A DNA stretch of 37,423 nt from Ureibacillus thermophilus (GCF_042657185.1 NZ_JBHSNN010000081.1); one strand, 5' to 3'; shown: positions 1-8,511, counted from the stretch's first letter. The notes: a model not told the origin generated them from the sequence alone. Program-made: numbers and translations.

Positions 1-71
1 TAAAGCAGTCAAACTTCTTTGGAAGCCCCCACTTCAAATTTTCGCTAGAAAATTAAGTGGGGGTAGTTCAC
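1..71 (+). mobile_element. Right end of an IS200/IS605-type (TnpB-associated) element
   Basis: Positions 26-34 (CCCCCACTT) pair perfectly with 55-63 (AAGTGGGGG). Inside this, 37-43 (AATTTTC) pairs with 48-54 (GAAAATT) around a 4-base loop, leaving a 2-base bulge. The hairpin is followed by GTAGTTCAC ending at 71. A strong subterminal hairpin just inside the end, with a short cleavage motif at the edge, is the known layout of IS200/IS605 right ends. In TnpB elements this same stretch forms the 3' scaffold of the omega RNA, and the flanking DNA serves as guide. The rest of the element lies outside the window, so the transposase or nuclease type cannot be read. The exact edge (about 71) is inferred from where the neighbouring gene's reading frame begins to make sense. 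Confidence 0.6.
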
Positions 72-530
72 TCAGAGATTTATCTTTTAGTGATGGGTAT
101 TTCCATCATATCCATTTTCTTGAAGTATTTTATTTATAATTTAGAAATTGAATCCTTAGCGACAGAATTGGCGATTTTATTTTTCAGCAGTGTTTATTAT
201 ATGTATCGCTCTATGAAGTTAGGGATATTTTCGGCTGAAGTGGAGTTGCATGATCAGAAGAGCAAGTGGACCATGAGAAAAAAGAATTTTTACATCAGTA
301 TAGCAGCTGGAATTGTCATCGCGTTGTTCTTTGGCATCCATAGCGCAGTTGAGTATGCTGAAGGAACAAGACAAAGTATTTATTATTTTGTTATTACTAC
401 TCTAGGTTCATTAATTATTTATTTGCCAGTCTTCTTCGTGATTCTTGTCGTAGGAAATGAGATGATGAAAAAGAAAAGCGATGAAGCAATCGAAAAAATG
501 CTTGGTGATACGGATGAAGAAAAATATTAA
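57..530 (+). CDS. DUF6773-like small membrane protein, N-terminus cut off by the IS end
   Basis: The protein has about four hydrophobic segments, near residues 8-28, 33-50, 78-96 and 108-132, with a charged tail ending DTDEEKY. The pattern (RSMKLGIFS, then a VELHDQKSKW stretch, then paired helices) matches my memory of DUF6773-type proteins that are encoded beside an Xre-like regulator. The open frame starts with a GTG at 57, which lies inside the right-end hairpin of the IS, and host-like sequence begins only at about the HSEIY codons (69-83). No ribosome binding site is visible for this start. The native first codons are therefore probably lost and the gene may be translated poorly or not at all. 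It overlaps the downstream HTH gene by 17 bases, so the two form an operon. The function of the family is unknown. Confidence 0.6.
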   Translation: MGVVHSEIYLLVMGISIISIFLKYFIYNLEIESLATELAILFFSSVYYMYRSMKLGIFSAEVELHDQKSKWTMRKKNFYISIAAGIVIALFFGIHSAVEYAEGTRQSIYYFVITTLGSLIIYLPVFFVILVVGNEMMKKKSDEAIEKMLGDTDEEKY

Positions 531-720
531 GTTAAAAATGGCGAGAGTCGAACATGATTTATCTCAAGCGGAACTGGCGGAGCGGGTAGGCGTTTCCCGT
601 CAGACCATCAGCTTAATTGAACTTGGAAAATATAACCCTTCACTCCACTTGTGCTTAGCCATTTGCCATACATTGGGAAAAACGTTAGATGAATTATTTT
701 GGGAAGAACCGGAAGAATAA
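514..720 (+). CDS. Small Xre/HTH_3 family transcriptional regulator
   Basis: This is a 68-residue protein that is almost wholly a Cro/CI-type helix-turn-helix: LSQAELAERVGVSRQTISLI is the recognition core, and LGKTLDELFW closes the domain. Short regulators of this kind are common in Firmicutes beside small membrane proteins. The open frame extends up to 481, but the ATG at 514 (MKKNIKLKMARVEHDLSQ) gives the usual start and length for the family. It overlaps the end of the membrane protein gene, which suggests translational coupling. It probably regulates its own operon, although no operator is visible because the native upstream region is replaced by the IS. A strong terminator follows the stop codon. 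Confidence 0.85.
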   Translation: MKKNIKLKMARVEHDLSQAELAERVGVSRQTISLIELGKYNPSLHLCLAICHTLGKTLDELFWEEPEE

Positions 721-724
721 TTTT

Positions 725-765
725 AACCCCGTTTTGATCCATTAGCGAATCAAAACGGGGTTTTT
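725..765 (+). terminator. Rho-independent terminator after the HTH gene
   Basis: ACCCCGTTTTGAT (726-738) pairs with ATCAAAACGGGGT (749-761) around a 10-base loop and is followed by a run of T. It closes the two-gene operon. Confidence 0.9.
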
Positions 766-868
766 GGGTGGTCTTAAGCAAAAAATTTCTTTTTCGATTT
801 AATCAGCATTTCCTCATAAGCTCCCATTTGAGATTTGGAAATATATACGGCTTGAAAAGGGAAAAATT

Positions 869-1267
869 TTATTTATTCGTATTTTGTGCTTTCAACAAGT
901 CACGGATTTCCCTTAACAGCTCTTCCTTCGTATCCAGCTCAGGAGCGGCTTCCTCCTCCACCACTTCTTCCTTTTTCTTCTTTGTAAGTTTATTCAATAG
1001 CCGGATAAACATAAAAATTGCAAAGGAAATGATGAAAAAGTCAATGATGCTTTGCAAAAATACGCCAAAGGAAACCGTTGCATCGCCTACTTGCCAAATA
1101 AATGATTTCGTAAAATCAATTCCGCCTGTAAGAATACCGATAAGTGGCATAATGATGTTGTCCACTAAAGAAGAAACAATCTTACCAAAAGCAGCCCCGA
1201 TTACAACAGCAATAGCAAGGTCAATGACGTTTCCTTTCATCGCAAAATCTTTAAACTCTTTCCACAT
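869..1267 (-). CDS. mscL: Large-conductance mechanosensitive channel MscL
   Basis: MscL forms a homopentameric pore in the membrane that opens under tension and releases solutes on osmotic downshock. The 132-residue product has the diagnostic N-terminal stretch MWKEFKDFAMKGNVIDLA followed by TM1 (VVIGAAFGKIVSSLVDNIIMP). A periplasmic loop with GGIDFTKSF follows, then TM2 (about residues 66-90) and a cytoplasmic acidic/basic tail ending in the amphipathic helix KEELLREIRDLL. The open frame reaches a TTG at 1282. The ATG at 1267 is preferred because a GGGGGGG run lies six bases upstream and because family members begin MWKEFK. The gene stands alone, between converging neighbours. Confidence 0.97.
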   Translation of the reverse strand: MWKEFKDFAMKGNVIDLAIAVVIGAAFGKIVSSLVDNIIMPLIGILTGGIDFTKSFIWQVGDATVSFGVFLQSIIDFFIISFAIFMFIRLLNKLTKKKKEEVVEEEAAPELDTKEELLREIRDLLKAQNTNK

Positions 1268-1563
1268 ATACATCCCCCCCAAACATAGCGATGATGTTCA
1301 AATATTCCCTATTTTGATATGGCATAAACTTTAAACGGTTTTCCAATGAACAAGCTGGATATAATATAAGTAGAAATCTTTTCCTTTAGGGTTGAGGAAA
1401 TGGTACTAAAGGGATTAAAAAGATGAAGAGTGCTTCATTATATTTCAAATTGAAGTGCTTTTTTTATATGGACTATAAAAAAAGAAATTTCACTAACGTT
1501 TTACTAGCAAAGATTTGGGTACAATAATTTAGCACGAGGAAAAACAAAAGGGTGAAATGAAAG

Positions 1564-2124
1564 ATGACAAAAAGCAAATTAACAAAGGAACAACAGGCAG
1601 AGTTTATCAGCCTATTAAAAGAACGTTTTGAGAAAAATAGACATCGCCATGAGGGAATGAATTGGGAGCTAATCCAGCAAAAACTTGAATCAAATCCTGA
1701 CAAACTATGGTCCTTATATAGAATGGAACAAACAGGTGGAGAACCGGATGTAATCGGTTTTGATGAAGCGGCTGGGGAATATTTATTTTGTGATTGTTCA
1801 AAGGAAAGCCCAAAAGGACGAAGAAGCCTTTGTTATGACCGTGAAGCATTGGAGTCGAGAAAAAAACACAAGCCTGAAAATAGTGCGATGGACATAACGA
1901 AAGAAATGGGAATTGAGTTGTTGACGGAAGAACAATATCGCAAGCTGCAAGAATTGGAACCTTTTGATACCAAAACATCCAGTTGGATTTTCACACCTGA
2001 GGAGATACGCAGGCAAGGCGGCGCACTATTTTGCGATTATCGCTACGGCCGCGTATTTGTCTATCATAATGGAGCGGAATCTTATTACAGCTCAAGAGGG
2101 TTTCGGGGATTGTTAAGGGTTTGA
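1564..2124 (+). CDS. DUF4256 family protein
   Basis: The 186-residue soluble protein contains the stretch MNWELIQQKLESNPDKLWSL, then METGGEPDVIG-like, FCDCSKESP and ESRKKHKPENSA segments, and ends with RVFVYHNGAESYYSSRGFRG. These blocks match DUF4256 as I remember it, a family found across Firmicutes and Proteobacteria with no assigned function. No signal peptide or membrane segment is present. The start is supported by a GGGTG stretch (1551-1555), about eight bases upstream of the ATG. The next gene begins 45 bases downstream in the same direction, so co-transcription is possible. Family assignment is fairly firm; the role is unknown. Confidence 0.85.
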   Translation: MTKSKLTKEQQAEFISLLKERFEKNRHRHEGMNWELIQQKLESNPDKLWSLYRMEQTGGEPDVIGFDEAAGEYLFCDCSKESPKGRRSLCYDREALESRKKHKPENSAMDITKEMGIELLTEEQYRKLQELEPFDTKTSSWIFTPEEIRRQGGALFCDYRYGRVFVYHNGAESYYSSRGFRGLLRV

Positions 2125-2169
2125 ATAAGCATCCATTGTATTGTTTCATAGAAGGAAGGAGAAAATGGA

Positions 2170-3003
2170 ATGGCCATTCAAGTAAAAGAGATTCATTCCA
2201 AAACTTTATTGACGCAAGCAACAGGATATTTAGATATTGGATTTACTCATTCATTAAATCCTTACAGCGGCTGTGCTTTTGCTTGCCGCTATTGTTATGT
2301 CCGCGAATTGCCGATTCAAAAATTTAAAGGAATTCCATGGGGCGAATGGGTGGATATCAAAATGAATGCGCGGGAAGTTTACCGGAAAGAAATCATAAAA
2401 TTTCGAAAAAAAGAACGTCCCATCAATCTTTATATGTCTTCTGCAACGGATCCATATCAACCTATCGAAAGAAAAGCGTGCATTACAAGAGGGCTATTAG
2501 AAGAAATGCTTTTCTATCCTCCTGATTTTCTTGTGATTCAAACGAGAGGCCCTTTAATTGAGAGGGATATTGATTTGCTGATTCAATTGAAAGAACGATG
2601 CAAACTGCTAGTTTCGATGACGATAGAAACGGATCGGGAGGATGTGAAAAGAATTTTTGCTCCTTTTGCCCCAAGTATACACAAACGATTGAAAGCCCTT
2701 CAAAAATTGCATCTTGCCAATATCCCAACACAAGCGGCTATTTCTCCCTTGCTGCCTTTTACTCCTGAGTTTCCCAAAATCCTCAAAGGCTTTGTTGATT
2801 ATATTTGGATTGATACATTAACGATTGGCGATGGTGCGCAAGGGAGACGGTCATCTCGGTTAAAGATGCCGCAAGTTTTTGAGGAACATCAATGGTCGGA
2901 ATGGTACAAGCGAGATTTGCATAAAAGCGTAGAAACATATTTTATACAGTTTTTCCCAAAAGAGATGATTCGAATTTCAAAGGAAGAAGCTTTTTTAAGA
3001 TAG
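2170..3003 (+). CDS. SPL-family radical SAM protein (spore photoproduct lyase-like)
   Basis: This is a radical S-adenosylmethionine enzyme: CAFACRYCYV carries a CX3CX2C cluster motif (Cys35, Cys39, Cys42) for a [4Fe-4S] centre. The surrounding text, LNPYSGC, YMSSATDPYQPIE and QTRGPLIERDIDLL, is typical of the SPL / Rv2578c-like group in which true SplB also sits. At 277 residues it is shorter than true SplB (about 340), so I do not call it spore photoproduct lyase; its substrate is unknown. The ATG at 2170 is chosen because GGAAGGAG lies about eight bases upstream. A second ATG at 2165 is out of frame. It has no terminator of its own that I can see. Confidence 0.8.
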   Translation: MAIQVKEIHSKTLLTQATGYLDIGFTHSLNPYSGCAFACRYCYVRELPIQKFKGIPWGEWVDIKMNAREVYRKEIIKFRKKERPINLYMSSATDPYQPIERKACITRGLLEEMLFYPPDFLVIQTRGPLIERDIDLLIQLKERCKLLVSMTIETDREDVKRIFAPFAPSIHKRLKALQKLHLANIPTQAAISPLLPFTPEFPKILKGFVDYIWIDTLTIGDGAQGRRSSRLKMPQVFEEHQWSEWYKRDLHKSVETYFIQFFPKEMIRISKEEAFLR

Positions 3004-3310
3004 TGTTTTGTTGGAAGTTGACAAAGAGAAAATCCTTACTAAAATGATATTATTTTACTAAATTTACATAAAAAATTCATCATTTGAATTCTGAAAATTT
3101 ACACAAAATGAGAAAAATGTTTTATAATGATAGTTAACACGATATGGTTCTGAGTTATCATAACTACTAAAATGTATATTTTTTAGAAAGAATCAAAAGA
3201 TTTATGAATAAAGTAATTAATTTAATAATATGATTCAAATTAAACGGAACTTAATTTAGTAAATAAGTATTATATTTGATTTAAGGCTGAATTAATGAGG
3301 AGGGATAAAC
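3004..3310 (+). promoter_or_regulatory. AT-rich leader with a likely sigma-A promoter upstream of hemAT
   Basis: This 307-base gene-free stretch is very AT-rich. TTTACA (3099-3104) and TATAAT (3123-3128) are separated by 18 bases and make a plausible vegetative promoter. That would leave a long 5' leader of about 175 bases before the chemotaxis gene. I see no classical riboswitch fold or terminator in the leader. A GAGGAGGG ribosome binding site sits at 3298-3305. Confidence 0.5.
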
Positions 3311-4636
3311 ATGGTGATATTTAGAAGTTTCAGTAAAAGCGATAAAACCAAACAGACGCAATCCGAACCAAAATGGGAGGAGGCAAGAAACCATCCAAAA
3401 AAATTATTAGAAATAAATGGGGATTCCGACATAACAAAACAATTAAAATTGATTGATTTAGATGAAGATGATTTAAAGTTATTATCTTGCATTCAGCCAC
3501 ATATTGAAAAAAATCTTGATGAAATCGTACAAATTTTCTATGATGAGTTAACTTCCATCCCAGTATTGAATGAAATTATTCATCGATACAGTACGGTAGA
3601 AAAATTAAAGAAAACACTCAAAATACATATCTCAGAAATGTTTTATGGAAAAATTGATAAAGCATATGTAGAAAAGAGAATACGAATTGCACAAGTTCAT
3701 TTAAGAATTGGTTTGGCTCCTAAATGGTATATAGGGGCATTTCAAAATATGTTAAATTCTTTCATCGATATTATCAACCGCATGAATTGGTCCAAAGACA
3801 GCATCGAAAAAGCGACTCTTCTTTGCACAAAAATCATCAACTTCGAAATGCAAATCGTTTTGGAAGAATATGAAAAAGAGAAGAGGGACCAAATACAAGA
3901 ACAGCACGAAAAGGTGAAAGGGGAATTAAAAAATAATTTATCTCTTATCACAAAAAACTTGGCGCATCTTTCAGAAGAAACAACTAATTCCATTAACGAG
4001 ATGATTCATTACTCAACAGATATTAAGAGTGATACCGAAAGTTATATCTATGAAGTAAAGGAAATGGAGAAAAATTCACACAGCGGAAACGTTTTAATGG
4101 AAGAGTTGAAAGAAAAAATATACTCCATTTCTGAAAAAACAAAAGAAATGGAAGCTCTTGTAATGGAGCAGCAAAGAGCATCCGATAAAATCAATAACAT
4201 TATTTCTCTTGTTACCCAAATAGCTGACCAAACGAATCTGCTTGCCTTAAATGCAGCCATCGAGGCGGCAAGAGCCGGAGAACATGGAAAAGGGTTTGCG
4301 GTTGTTGCAGAAGAAGTGCGCAAACTTGCGAATCAATCGAAAGAGTCTGTTAAACAAATTACGGAAATTATTGAAAGCACTTCACAAATTACGAAAAATA
4401 CGGTTTCCACAACTTCTACTATCCGAGAAACTGTATCCAAGGGCTTAGAAAGCGGAGTAAAAGTAAAAGAAAAATTTCATCAAATTGAATTGTCGCTTCA
4501 AGATAGCAAAAATAAAATTGAAATCGTTGGAAAAGATATTGAAAACCTTGTCGAAACGATTGCAAAAATCAATCAATTTATTGCTGATGTTGCGAATCAA
4601 GCAAAAGAATTGTATGAGAAAACCGTTAATCTTTAA
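3311..4636 (+). CDS. hemAT: HemAT-like globin-coupled soluble chemoreceptor (oxygen sensor)
   Basis: This is a cytoplasmic methyl-accepting chemotaxis protein with no membrane segment. Residues about 40-200 form a globin-coupled sensor domain. IRIAQVHLRIGLAPKWYIG carries the proximal heme histidine (His130), and the FYDELTSIP helix lies about 50 residues upstream, as in Bacillus HemAT. Residues about 200-441 are the coiled-coil signalling domain, with the conserved hairpin tip DQTNLLALNAAIEAARAGE followed by GKGFAVVAEEVRKLA, which contacts CheA and CheW. HemAT proteins bind oxygen and drive aerotaxis. At 441 residues it matches the family length (about 430). The start is fixed by GAGGAGGG six bases upstream. 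It is monocistronic, with no chemotaxis genes nearby, as is usual for scattered receptors. Confidence 0.93.
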   Translation: MVIFRSFSKSDKTKQTQSEPKWEEARNHPKKLLEINGDSDITKQLKLIDLDEDDLKLLSCIQPHIEKNLDEIVQIFYDELTSIPVLNEIIHRYSTVEKLKKTLKIHISEMFYGKIDKAYVEKRIRIAQVHLRIGLAPKWYIGAFQNMLNSFIDIINRMNWSKDSIEKATLLCTKIINFEMQIVLEEYEKEKRDQIQEQHEKVKGELKNNLSLITKNLAHLSEETTNSINEMIHYSTDIKSDTESYIYEVKEMEKNSHSGNVLMEELKEKIYSISEKTKEMEALVMEQQRASDKINNIISLVTQIADQTNLLALNAAIEAARAGEHGKGFAVVAEEVRKLANQSKESVKQITEIIESTSQITKNTVSTTSTIRETVSKGLESGVKVKEKFHQIELSLQDSKNKIEIVGKDIENLVETIAKINQFIADVANQAKELYEKTVNL

Positions 4637-4666
4637 TACATGCGATCCATTTTTCATTTCAACAAG

Positions 4667-4706
4667 AAATGATTATCCAAACAATAGAGGGATTGGATAA
4701 TCATTT
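4667..4706 (+). terminator. Inverted repeat, likely terminator after hemAT
   Basis: AAATGATTATCCAA (4667-4680) and TTGGATAATCATTT (4693-4706) are perfect 14-base complements around a 12-base loop. Only a weak AT tail follows (AAATTATT) and the stem is AT-rich, so termination strength is uncertain. Confidence 0.55.
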
Positions 4707-5175
4707 AAATTATTAAAAACGGAATTTTCTTAAATATACGATAAAAGGAATTGCTAAAATATAAACTAATCCCCACATTTATCCACCCAAGGAAAATGAA
4801 AAGTAAGAAAGGGGTAACTGCAATGAAATAAAAGCGCTTTTAGATGGTTTTTAATAGAAGTTCATATGAGTTGCCCCTATTTTTAAATGTGCCCATCCAT
4901 TTACCGCCGTCATTGTAATCATCTTATTCAGTTAATAGAGAGTGCCGCAAAAAAACATTTTTTCACCAAACGATAAGTTTCTATTTTTTCCACAAGTAAA
5001 TCATCCCCATTTCTTCCCATCATGTCAGAACAGACTTCAAGGAGATTTTTTTACTACTCTTTTTTTGGGAAATTGTTATAATCAGAGTATTAGTTTAATA
5101 TCACGTAAAATGAATAAAAAGTATATTTTTTATCATATTTCGTGATGTTTCGAATAGGCAAAGGGAGGATGACTT
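4707..5175. other. Gene-free stretch before the LysR gene
   Basis: No convincing intact gene is visible. On the minus strand the translation shows short hydrophobic pieces (about 4730-4800) and a small frame reading NGWAHLKIGATHMNFY (about 4860-4910). These could be remains of a membrane-protein gene, but I cannot name one. The last 100 bases before 5176 are AT-rich, with a possible -10 element TATAAT at 5087-5092 for the LysR gene. Confidence 0.3.
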
Positions 5176-6057
5176 GTGGAATTAAAAGACTTAGAAATTT
5201 TCCAATTGGTGGCTGAAAAAGGGACTGTTTCAGAAGTGGCGAGGGAACTGAATTATGTTCAATCCAACATTACTTCTCGTATTCAGAAATTAGAAGCGGA
5301 ATTAAACACCCCTTTATTTCATCGCCATCGCCGAGGGATGATATTAACGCCGGAAGGAAAAAAACTATTAACGTATAGTGAAAAAATATTAAAGTTGACA
5401 GATGAAATGATTAAAGCTGTCCAAAATCATGAAGAACCAACAGGGAAACTTGAAATCGGCACAGTGGAGACGGTTTATCATTTGCCGGTCATATTGTCTT
5501 CTTATATTAAAAAATATAAAAACGTAGAGCTGTCACTGTTTACAGGGGTGACAGAAAGTTTGGAAAAAGAAGTGCTCCATCATAAGTTGGATGGCGCTTT
5601 CGTTACGAAATCCAACTTTCATCCAGAACTTGAAGTATATGATGTGTTTGACGAAGAGCTTGTGTTAATTTCAGATCGCCGGGAATTGACAATGGAAGAA
5701 TTAAAAAATGAACCATTTTTATGTTTCAGCGATGGCTGCGGATATCGTGCGCGGCTTGAACAATGGTATAAAGACCAAAATATCACACCACAAAAAATTA
5801 TGGAGTTTGGCACATTGGAGACGATATTGCGGAGTGTTGCCATGGGGCTTGGCGTGTCCTTCGTTCCAAAATCTGCTGTTTCCCACTTGGAACAGAGCGG
5901 AGAAATCCGATGCTACCAATTGCCGGAACAATACAGCAAAGTAAAAACAGTTTTCATTCGAAGAAAAGATTCCTATTTAACGACCAGCATGGAAAAATTT
6001 TTAGAAACAATAGAAGAAAGCAAAGAGGCCATTCATCGCAATCTCGAATTAAATTAA
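5176..6057 (+). CDS. LysR-family transcriptional regulator
   Basis: The 293-residue protein has an N-terminal winged helix-turn-helix (residues 1-60: LEIFQLVAEKGTVSEVARE, then LNYVQSNITSRIQKLE and LFHRHRRGMILTPEG). It continues with a linker helix and a type 2 periplasmic-binding-like effector domain (about 90-285). Its sequence is close to the CzcR/YofA-like group of Bacillus. The start is a GTG, backed by AAAGGGAGG seven bases upstream; LysR proteins of this type begin MELKDLEIFQ. It lies 88 bases upstream of a BASS-type transporter in the same direction. LysR genes commonly control such a neighbour, so the transporter is a likely target, but the inducer is unknown. Confidence 0.93.
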   Translation: MELKDLEIFQLVAEKGTVSEVARELNYVQSNITSRIQKLEAELNTPLFHRHRRGMILTPEGKKLLTYSEKILKLTDEMIKAVQNHEEPTGKLEIGTVETVYHLPVILSSYIKKYKNVELSLFTGVTESLEKEVLHHKLDGAFVTKSNFHPELEVYDVFDEELVLISDRRELTMEELKNEPFLCFSDGCGYRARLEQWYKDQNITPQKIMEFGTLETILRSVAMGLGVSFVPKSAVSHLEQSGEIRCYQLPEQYSKVKTVFIRRKDSYLTTSMEKFLETIEESKEAIHRNLELN

Positions 6058-6145
6058 TATCCTATAGCTATTTTTATTTTTTTAATAGAATTGTTAAAAT
6101 ATATAAACCATCTGTTTTTACGTGGAATGAAAGAAGGATTTTTGC

Positions 6146-7099
6146 ATGTTAACGACCTTTAATGCCAAGCTGCAAAAATTGATGCCCATTTTAACCCCTT
6201 TAAGTCTTGTCATAGGGGTTTTTTTAGATGAGATTGGCGGACATTTGCGGTTTCTTGTTCCTTGGATCTTTGCTGTTATGACCTTTGCAGGAAGCATCAG
6301 CATAAATTTTCAAGGTTTGCGAAGTGTCAGGAAGCATCCAAAATTTATTTTGTTGACGATTGCTTTTCTGCATATTCTTATGCCGATTTGGGCGTACATA
6401 TTATCTATCATGGTATTTAATGACTATTTGCTGACAGTTGGCTTTATTTTGTCTGTTGCCGTTCCAACAGGTGTAACCAGTTTTATTTGGGTCAGCATTT
6501 GCAATGGAAATAAACCGCTTGGACTATCGATTATTTTAATTGATACCCTTCTCTCTCCATTTGTCTTCCCGCTTCTTTCTAAAATAGCAGTGGGGCAGAA
6601 AGTGATGATTGATACCACATCCATCATGCTTGATTTAATTTGGATGGTGGTGCTTCCATCGATTCTTGGTATGCTTGTGAATGAATGGGGAAAAGCGGAT
6701 TTTGTGATGAAGCTGAACAGAGTGTTTGCACCTATGCAAAAGTTAAGCATTTTTCTCATTGTATTTATCAATAGCAGTGTGATTTCCCCTTATATAAAAA
6801 ATATATCTTGGGAAATTGTTGAAATCATATTATTGGTTTTAGTTATCTCTTTATCCGGATATAGTTTCTGTATATTAATAGGGCATTTCTTATGGCGAAA
6901 AATGGACTTGATTACGACTTTTGTTTTTACTGGAGGCATGCGAAATATTGCAGTCGGCGTTGTGGTGGCTAGTACCTATTTTCCATCCAGATCGGTTTTG
7001 CCTGTGGTGTTCGGCATGCTGTTTCAACAAGTATTAGCATCCCAATTCAGCAAAATCCTTGAAATCTATAAGAAGAAAATTAATTTGAAAAGTGAATGA
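6146..7099 (+). CDS. Bile acid:sodium symporter (BASS/SBF) family transporter
   Basis: This is a polytopic membrane protein of 317 residues with nine to ten hydrophobic segments. It shows BASS-family features: a PLSLVIGV first helix, FAGSISINFQGL at the end of TM2, a helix-breaking AVPTGVTSFIWV motif in the core domain, and TGGMRNIAVGVVVASTYFP near the C-terminus, equivalent to the second crossover region that forms the sodium sites. The family moves organic anions (bile acids, pantoate, keto acids) with sodium; the substrate here cannot be read. AGAAGGA lies about nine bases upstream of the ATG. A strong terminator follows, so the gene probably forms a two-gene unit with the LysR regulator. 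Confidence 0.85.
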   Translation: MLTTFNAKLQKLMPILTPLSLVIGVFLDEIGGHLRFLVPWIFAVMTFAGSISINFQGLRSVRKHPKFILLTIAFLHILMPIWAYILSIMVFNDYLLTVGFILSVAVPTGVTSFIWVSICNGNKPLGLSIILIDTLLSPFVFPLLSKIAVGQKVMIDTTSIMLDLIWMVVLPSILGMLVNEWGKADFVMKLNRVFAPMQKLSIFLIVFINSSVISPYIKNISWEIVEIILLVLVISLSGYSFCILIGHFLWRKMDLITTFVFTGGMRNIAVGVVVASTYFPSRSVLPVVFGMLFQQVLASQFSKILEIYKKKINLKSE

Positions 7100-7100
7100 A

Positions 7101-7137
7101 AAAACTGTTCAAAGAAAAACTTTGAGCAGTTTTTTTG
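7101..7137 (+). terminator. Rho-independent terminator after the BASS transporter
   Basis: AAAACTGTTCAAAG (7101-7114) pairs with CTTTGAGCAGTTTT (7120-7133) apart from one mismatch, followed by a T run. Confidence 0.85.
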
Positions 7138-7259
7138 TTTATTGGAAGGATGATGGTATAAAAATTAATTTATGAACCACATTAAGAGTAAATGTTATTT
7201 GTGGGAATATATGTATGAGACGGTTTTTCGTAAAGTACCAAAAAAAGCAATAACAGAGA

Positions 7260-7509
7260 GACATTTTTGAACAAATCAATCAGGAGATAGTTGCCATTAC
7301 AGATACAAAAAAATTAATACATTTCAACAAGTGATTGATACGTTATTAACGGGGAATTCGATTCTCTTCATTGAAGGAGAAATAATAGATATTTTAAATG
7401 AAGTGAAGCGAAGACTAAATACGATAGATATAGATTTTTTACCTGACTCAGAAGTCGTTGAACAATGGATTGAAGATAGTCCCTTATCGCCATTTCCGCA
7501 AGTGGGATC
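7260..7509 (+). pseudogene. Remnant of a GerA-family spore germination receptor A subunit
   Basis: Two short blocks read like GerAA/GerKA-type proteins. IFEQINQEIVAITDTKK (from 7263) continues after a one-base shift as INTFQQVIDTLLTGNSILFI. Further on, EVKRRLNTIDIDFLP leads into VEQWIEDSPLSPFPQVGS, the segment that in intact proteins precedes TERPD. Between these blocks about 100 residues of the usual protein are missing. The frame shift falls in a run of seven A at 7307-7313, where eight would restore the frame. No membrane domain remains. GerA-type proteins sense germinants in the spore inner membrane; this copy is dead. No B or C subunit genes are nearby. Confidence 0.7.
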
Positions 7510-7560
7510 AGCAAAAAATAAAAAATCAACAATCGTAAAGCAAAAGAAAAGGTGCTTCTT

Positions 7561-8511
7561 ATGATTTATTATATTGGGATCACAAAGGATGGCCATTTGG
7601 AAAAAGGAGATTCTTTAAATCATTTTGACATTACAAGATATACGTGGTATTGGGTGGATTTTAGCGAACCGAGGGAAGAAGAAATTCAGCATTTATCCAA
7701 TACATTTCATTTCCATCCGTTGGCGATTGAAGATTGTGTGCAAGACCTTCAGCGTCCAAAGTTGGATTATTTTAATCATTATACTTTTTTTGTCACCCAT
7801 ACCCTCCGTGAAGAAGAGGGTGAACTAATTAAAGAAGAGATTGATTTTTTCGTAGGAGAAACATTCATCATTACATTTCATAAACAGCCTTCAGTGGAGG
7901 TGACAAAAGTATGGAATGAATTGATTGGGCTAAGATCTACTCAACAATGGGATCCATATTACGTGTTCTATGAAATCTTGGACAAAATCGTCGACAATTA
8001 TTTTCCAATTGTTTACAAAATAGAAGATGAGCTTGAACAAATTATTGTTCAGCAAGCAGAACTTCAGCAAATGAATGACTTGATGGAAACGAGAAATAGG
8101 CTCCTTCAATTGCTGCATTCGGTTAATCCAATGAGGGACTTGCTTTATCGTATGTTGAACTCCCATCATTTAAATTTAAATCAAATCGAGGAAAGAAGAG
8201 AATATTTTTCAAATATCCACGACCATCTATTAAAATTATCGGAAATGGTTATGTCCAATCGAGAAGTAACGGCGGATATCCGGGATAGCTATATCTCCTT
8301 AAATGCCCATTTAACTAACAATGTCATGAAGCTTCTCACAATTATTACATCCATATTTGCGCCGTTGACTTTTATTGCGGGCATCTACGGAATGAATTTC
8401 CGGTATATTCCAGAATTAACTTGGAAGTATGGTTATTTTGTAACCCTTTTTTTCATGGTGGCCATCGGTGCATCAATGCTTATGTGGTTTAAAAAGAAAA
8501 AATGGTTTTAA
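7561..8511 (+). CDS. corA: CorA-type magnesium/divalent cation transporter
   Basis: The 316-residue protein has a large acidic cytoplasmic N-terminal domain and a long stalk helix (about residues 145-250). Two C-terminal membrane helices follow, separated by the hallmark GMN motif (GIYGMNFRYIPEL, near residue 280). The basic tail WFKKKKWF is typical. CorA forms a homopentamer that passes Mg2+ and sometimes Co2+ or Ni2+ through the GMN ring. The frame opens at 7552 (GTG), but the ATG at 7561 is preferred because AAAAGG lies eight bases upstream and family members begin close to MIYYIG. The gene directly follows a gerA remnant and ends one base from the converging yqhV stop, so no separate terminator fits between them. 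Confidence 0.93.
   Translation: MIYYIGITKDGHLEKGDSLNHFDITRYTWYWVDFSEPREEEIQHLSNTFHFHPLAIEDCVQDLQRPKLDYFNHYTFFVTHTLREEEGELIKEEIDFFVGETFIITFHKQPSVEVTKVWNELIGLRSTQQWDPYYVFYEILDKIVDNYFPIVYKIEDELEQIIVQQAELQQMNDLMETRNRLLQLLHSVNPMRDLLYRMLNSHHLNLNQIEERREYFSNIHDHLLKLSEMVMSNREVTADIRDSYISLNAHLTNNVMKLLTIITSIFAPLTFIAGIYGMNFRYIPELTWKYGYFVTLFFMVAIGASMLMWFKKKKWF

Noticed and set aside
768..1334. A long plus-strand frame opposite mscL
   Set aside because: It is the antisense shadow of mscL, with no ribosome binding site and low-complexity Ser/Phe runs.
1424..1531. A 35-codon frame starting MKSASLYFKLKCFFYM
   Set aside because: It has only a weak ribosome binding site and an AT-rich, terminator-like composition; nothing else supports coding.
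2170..3003. Calling this gene spore photoproduct lyase (splB)
   Set aside because: The radical SAM motif fits the SPL superfamily, but the protein is too short and lacks clear SplB-specific segments, so only the family is claimed.
4720..4920. Minus-strand membrane-protein remains
   Set aside because: The hydrophobic pieces are short, in several frames and not matched to any family I can name, so no pseudogene is called.
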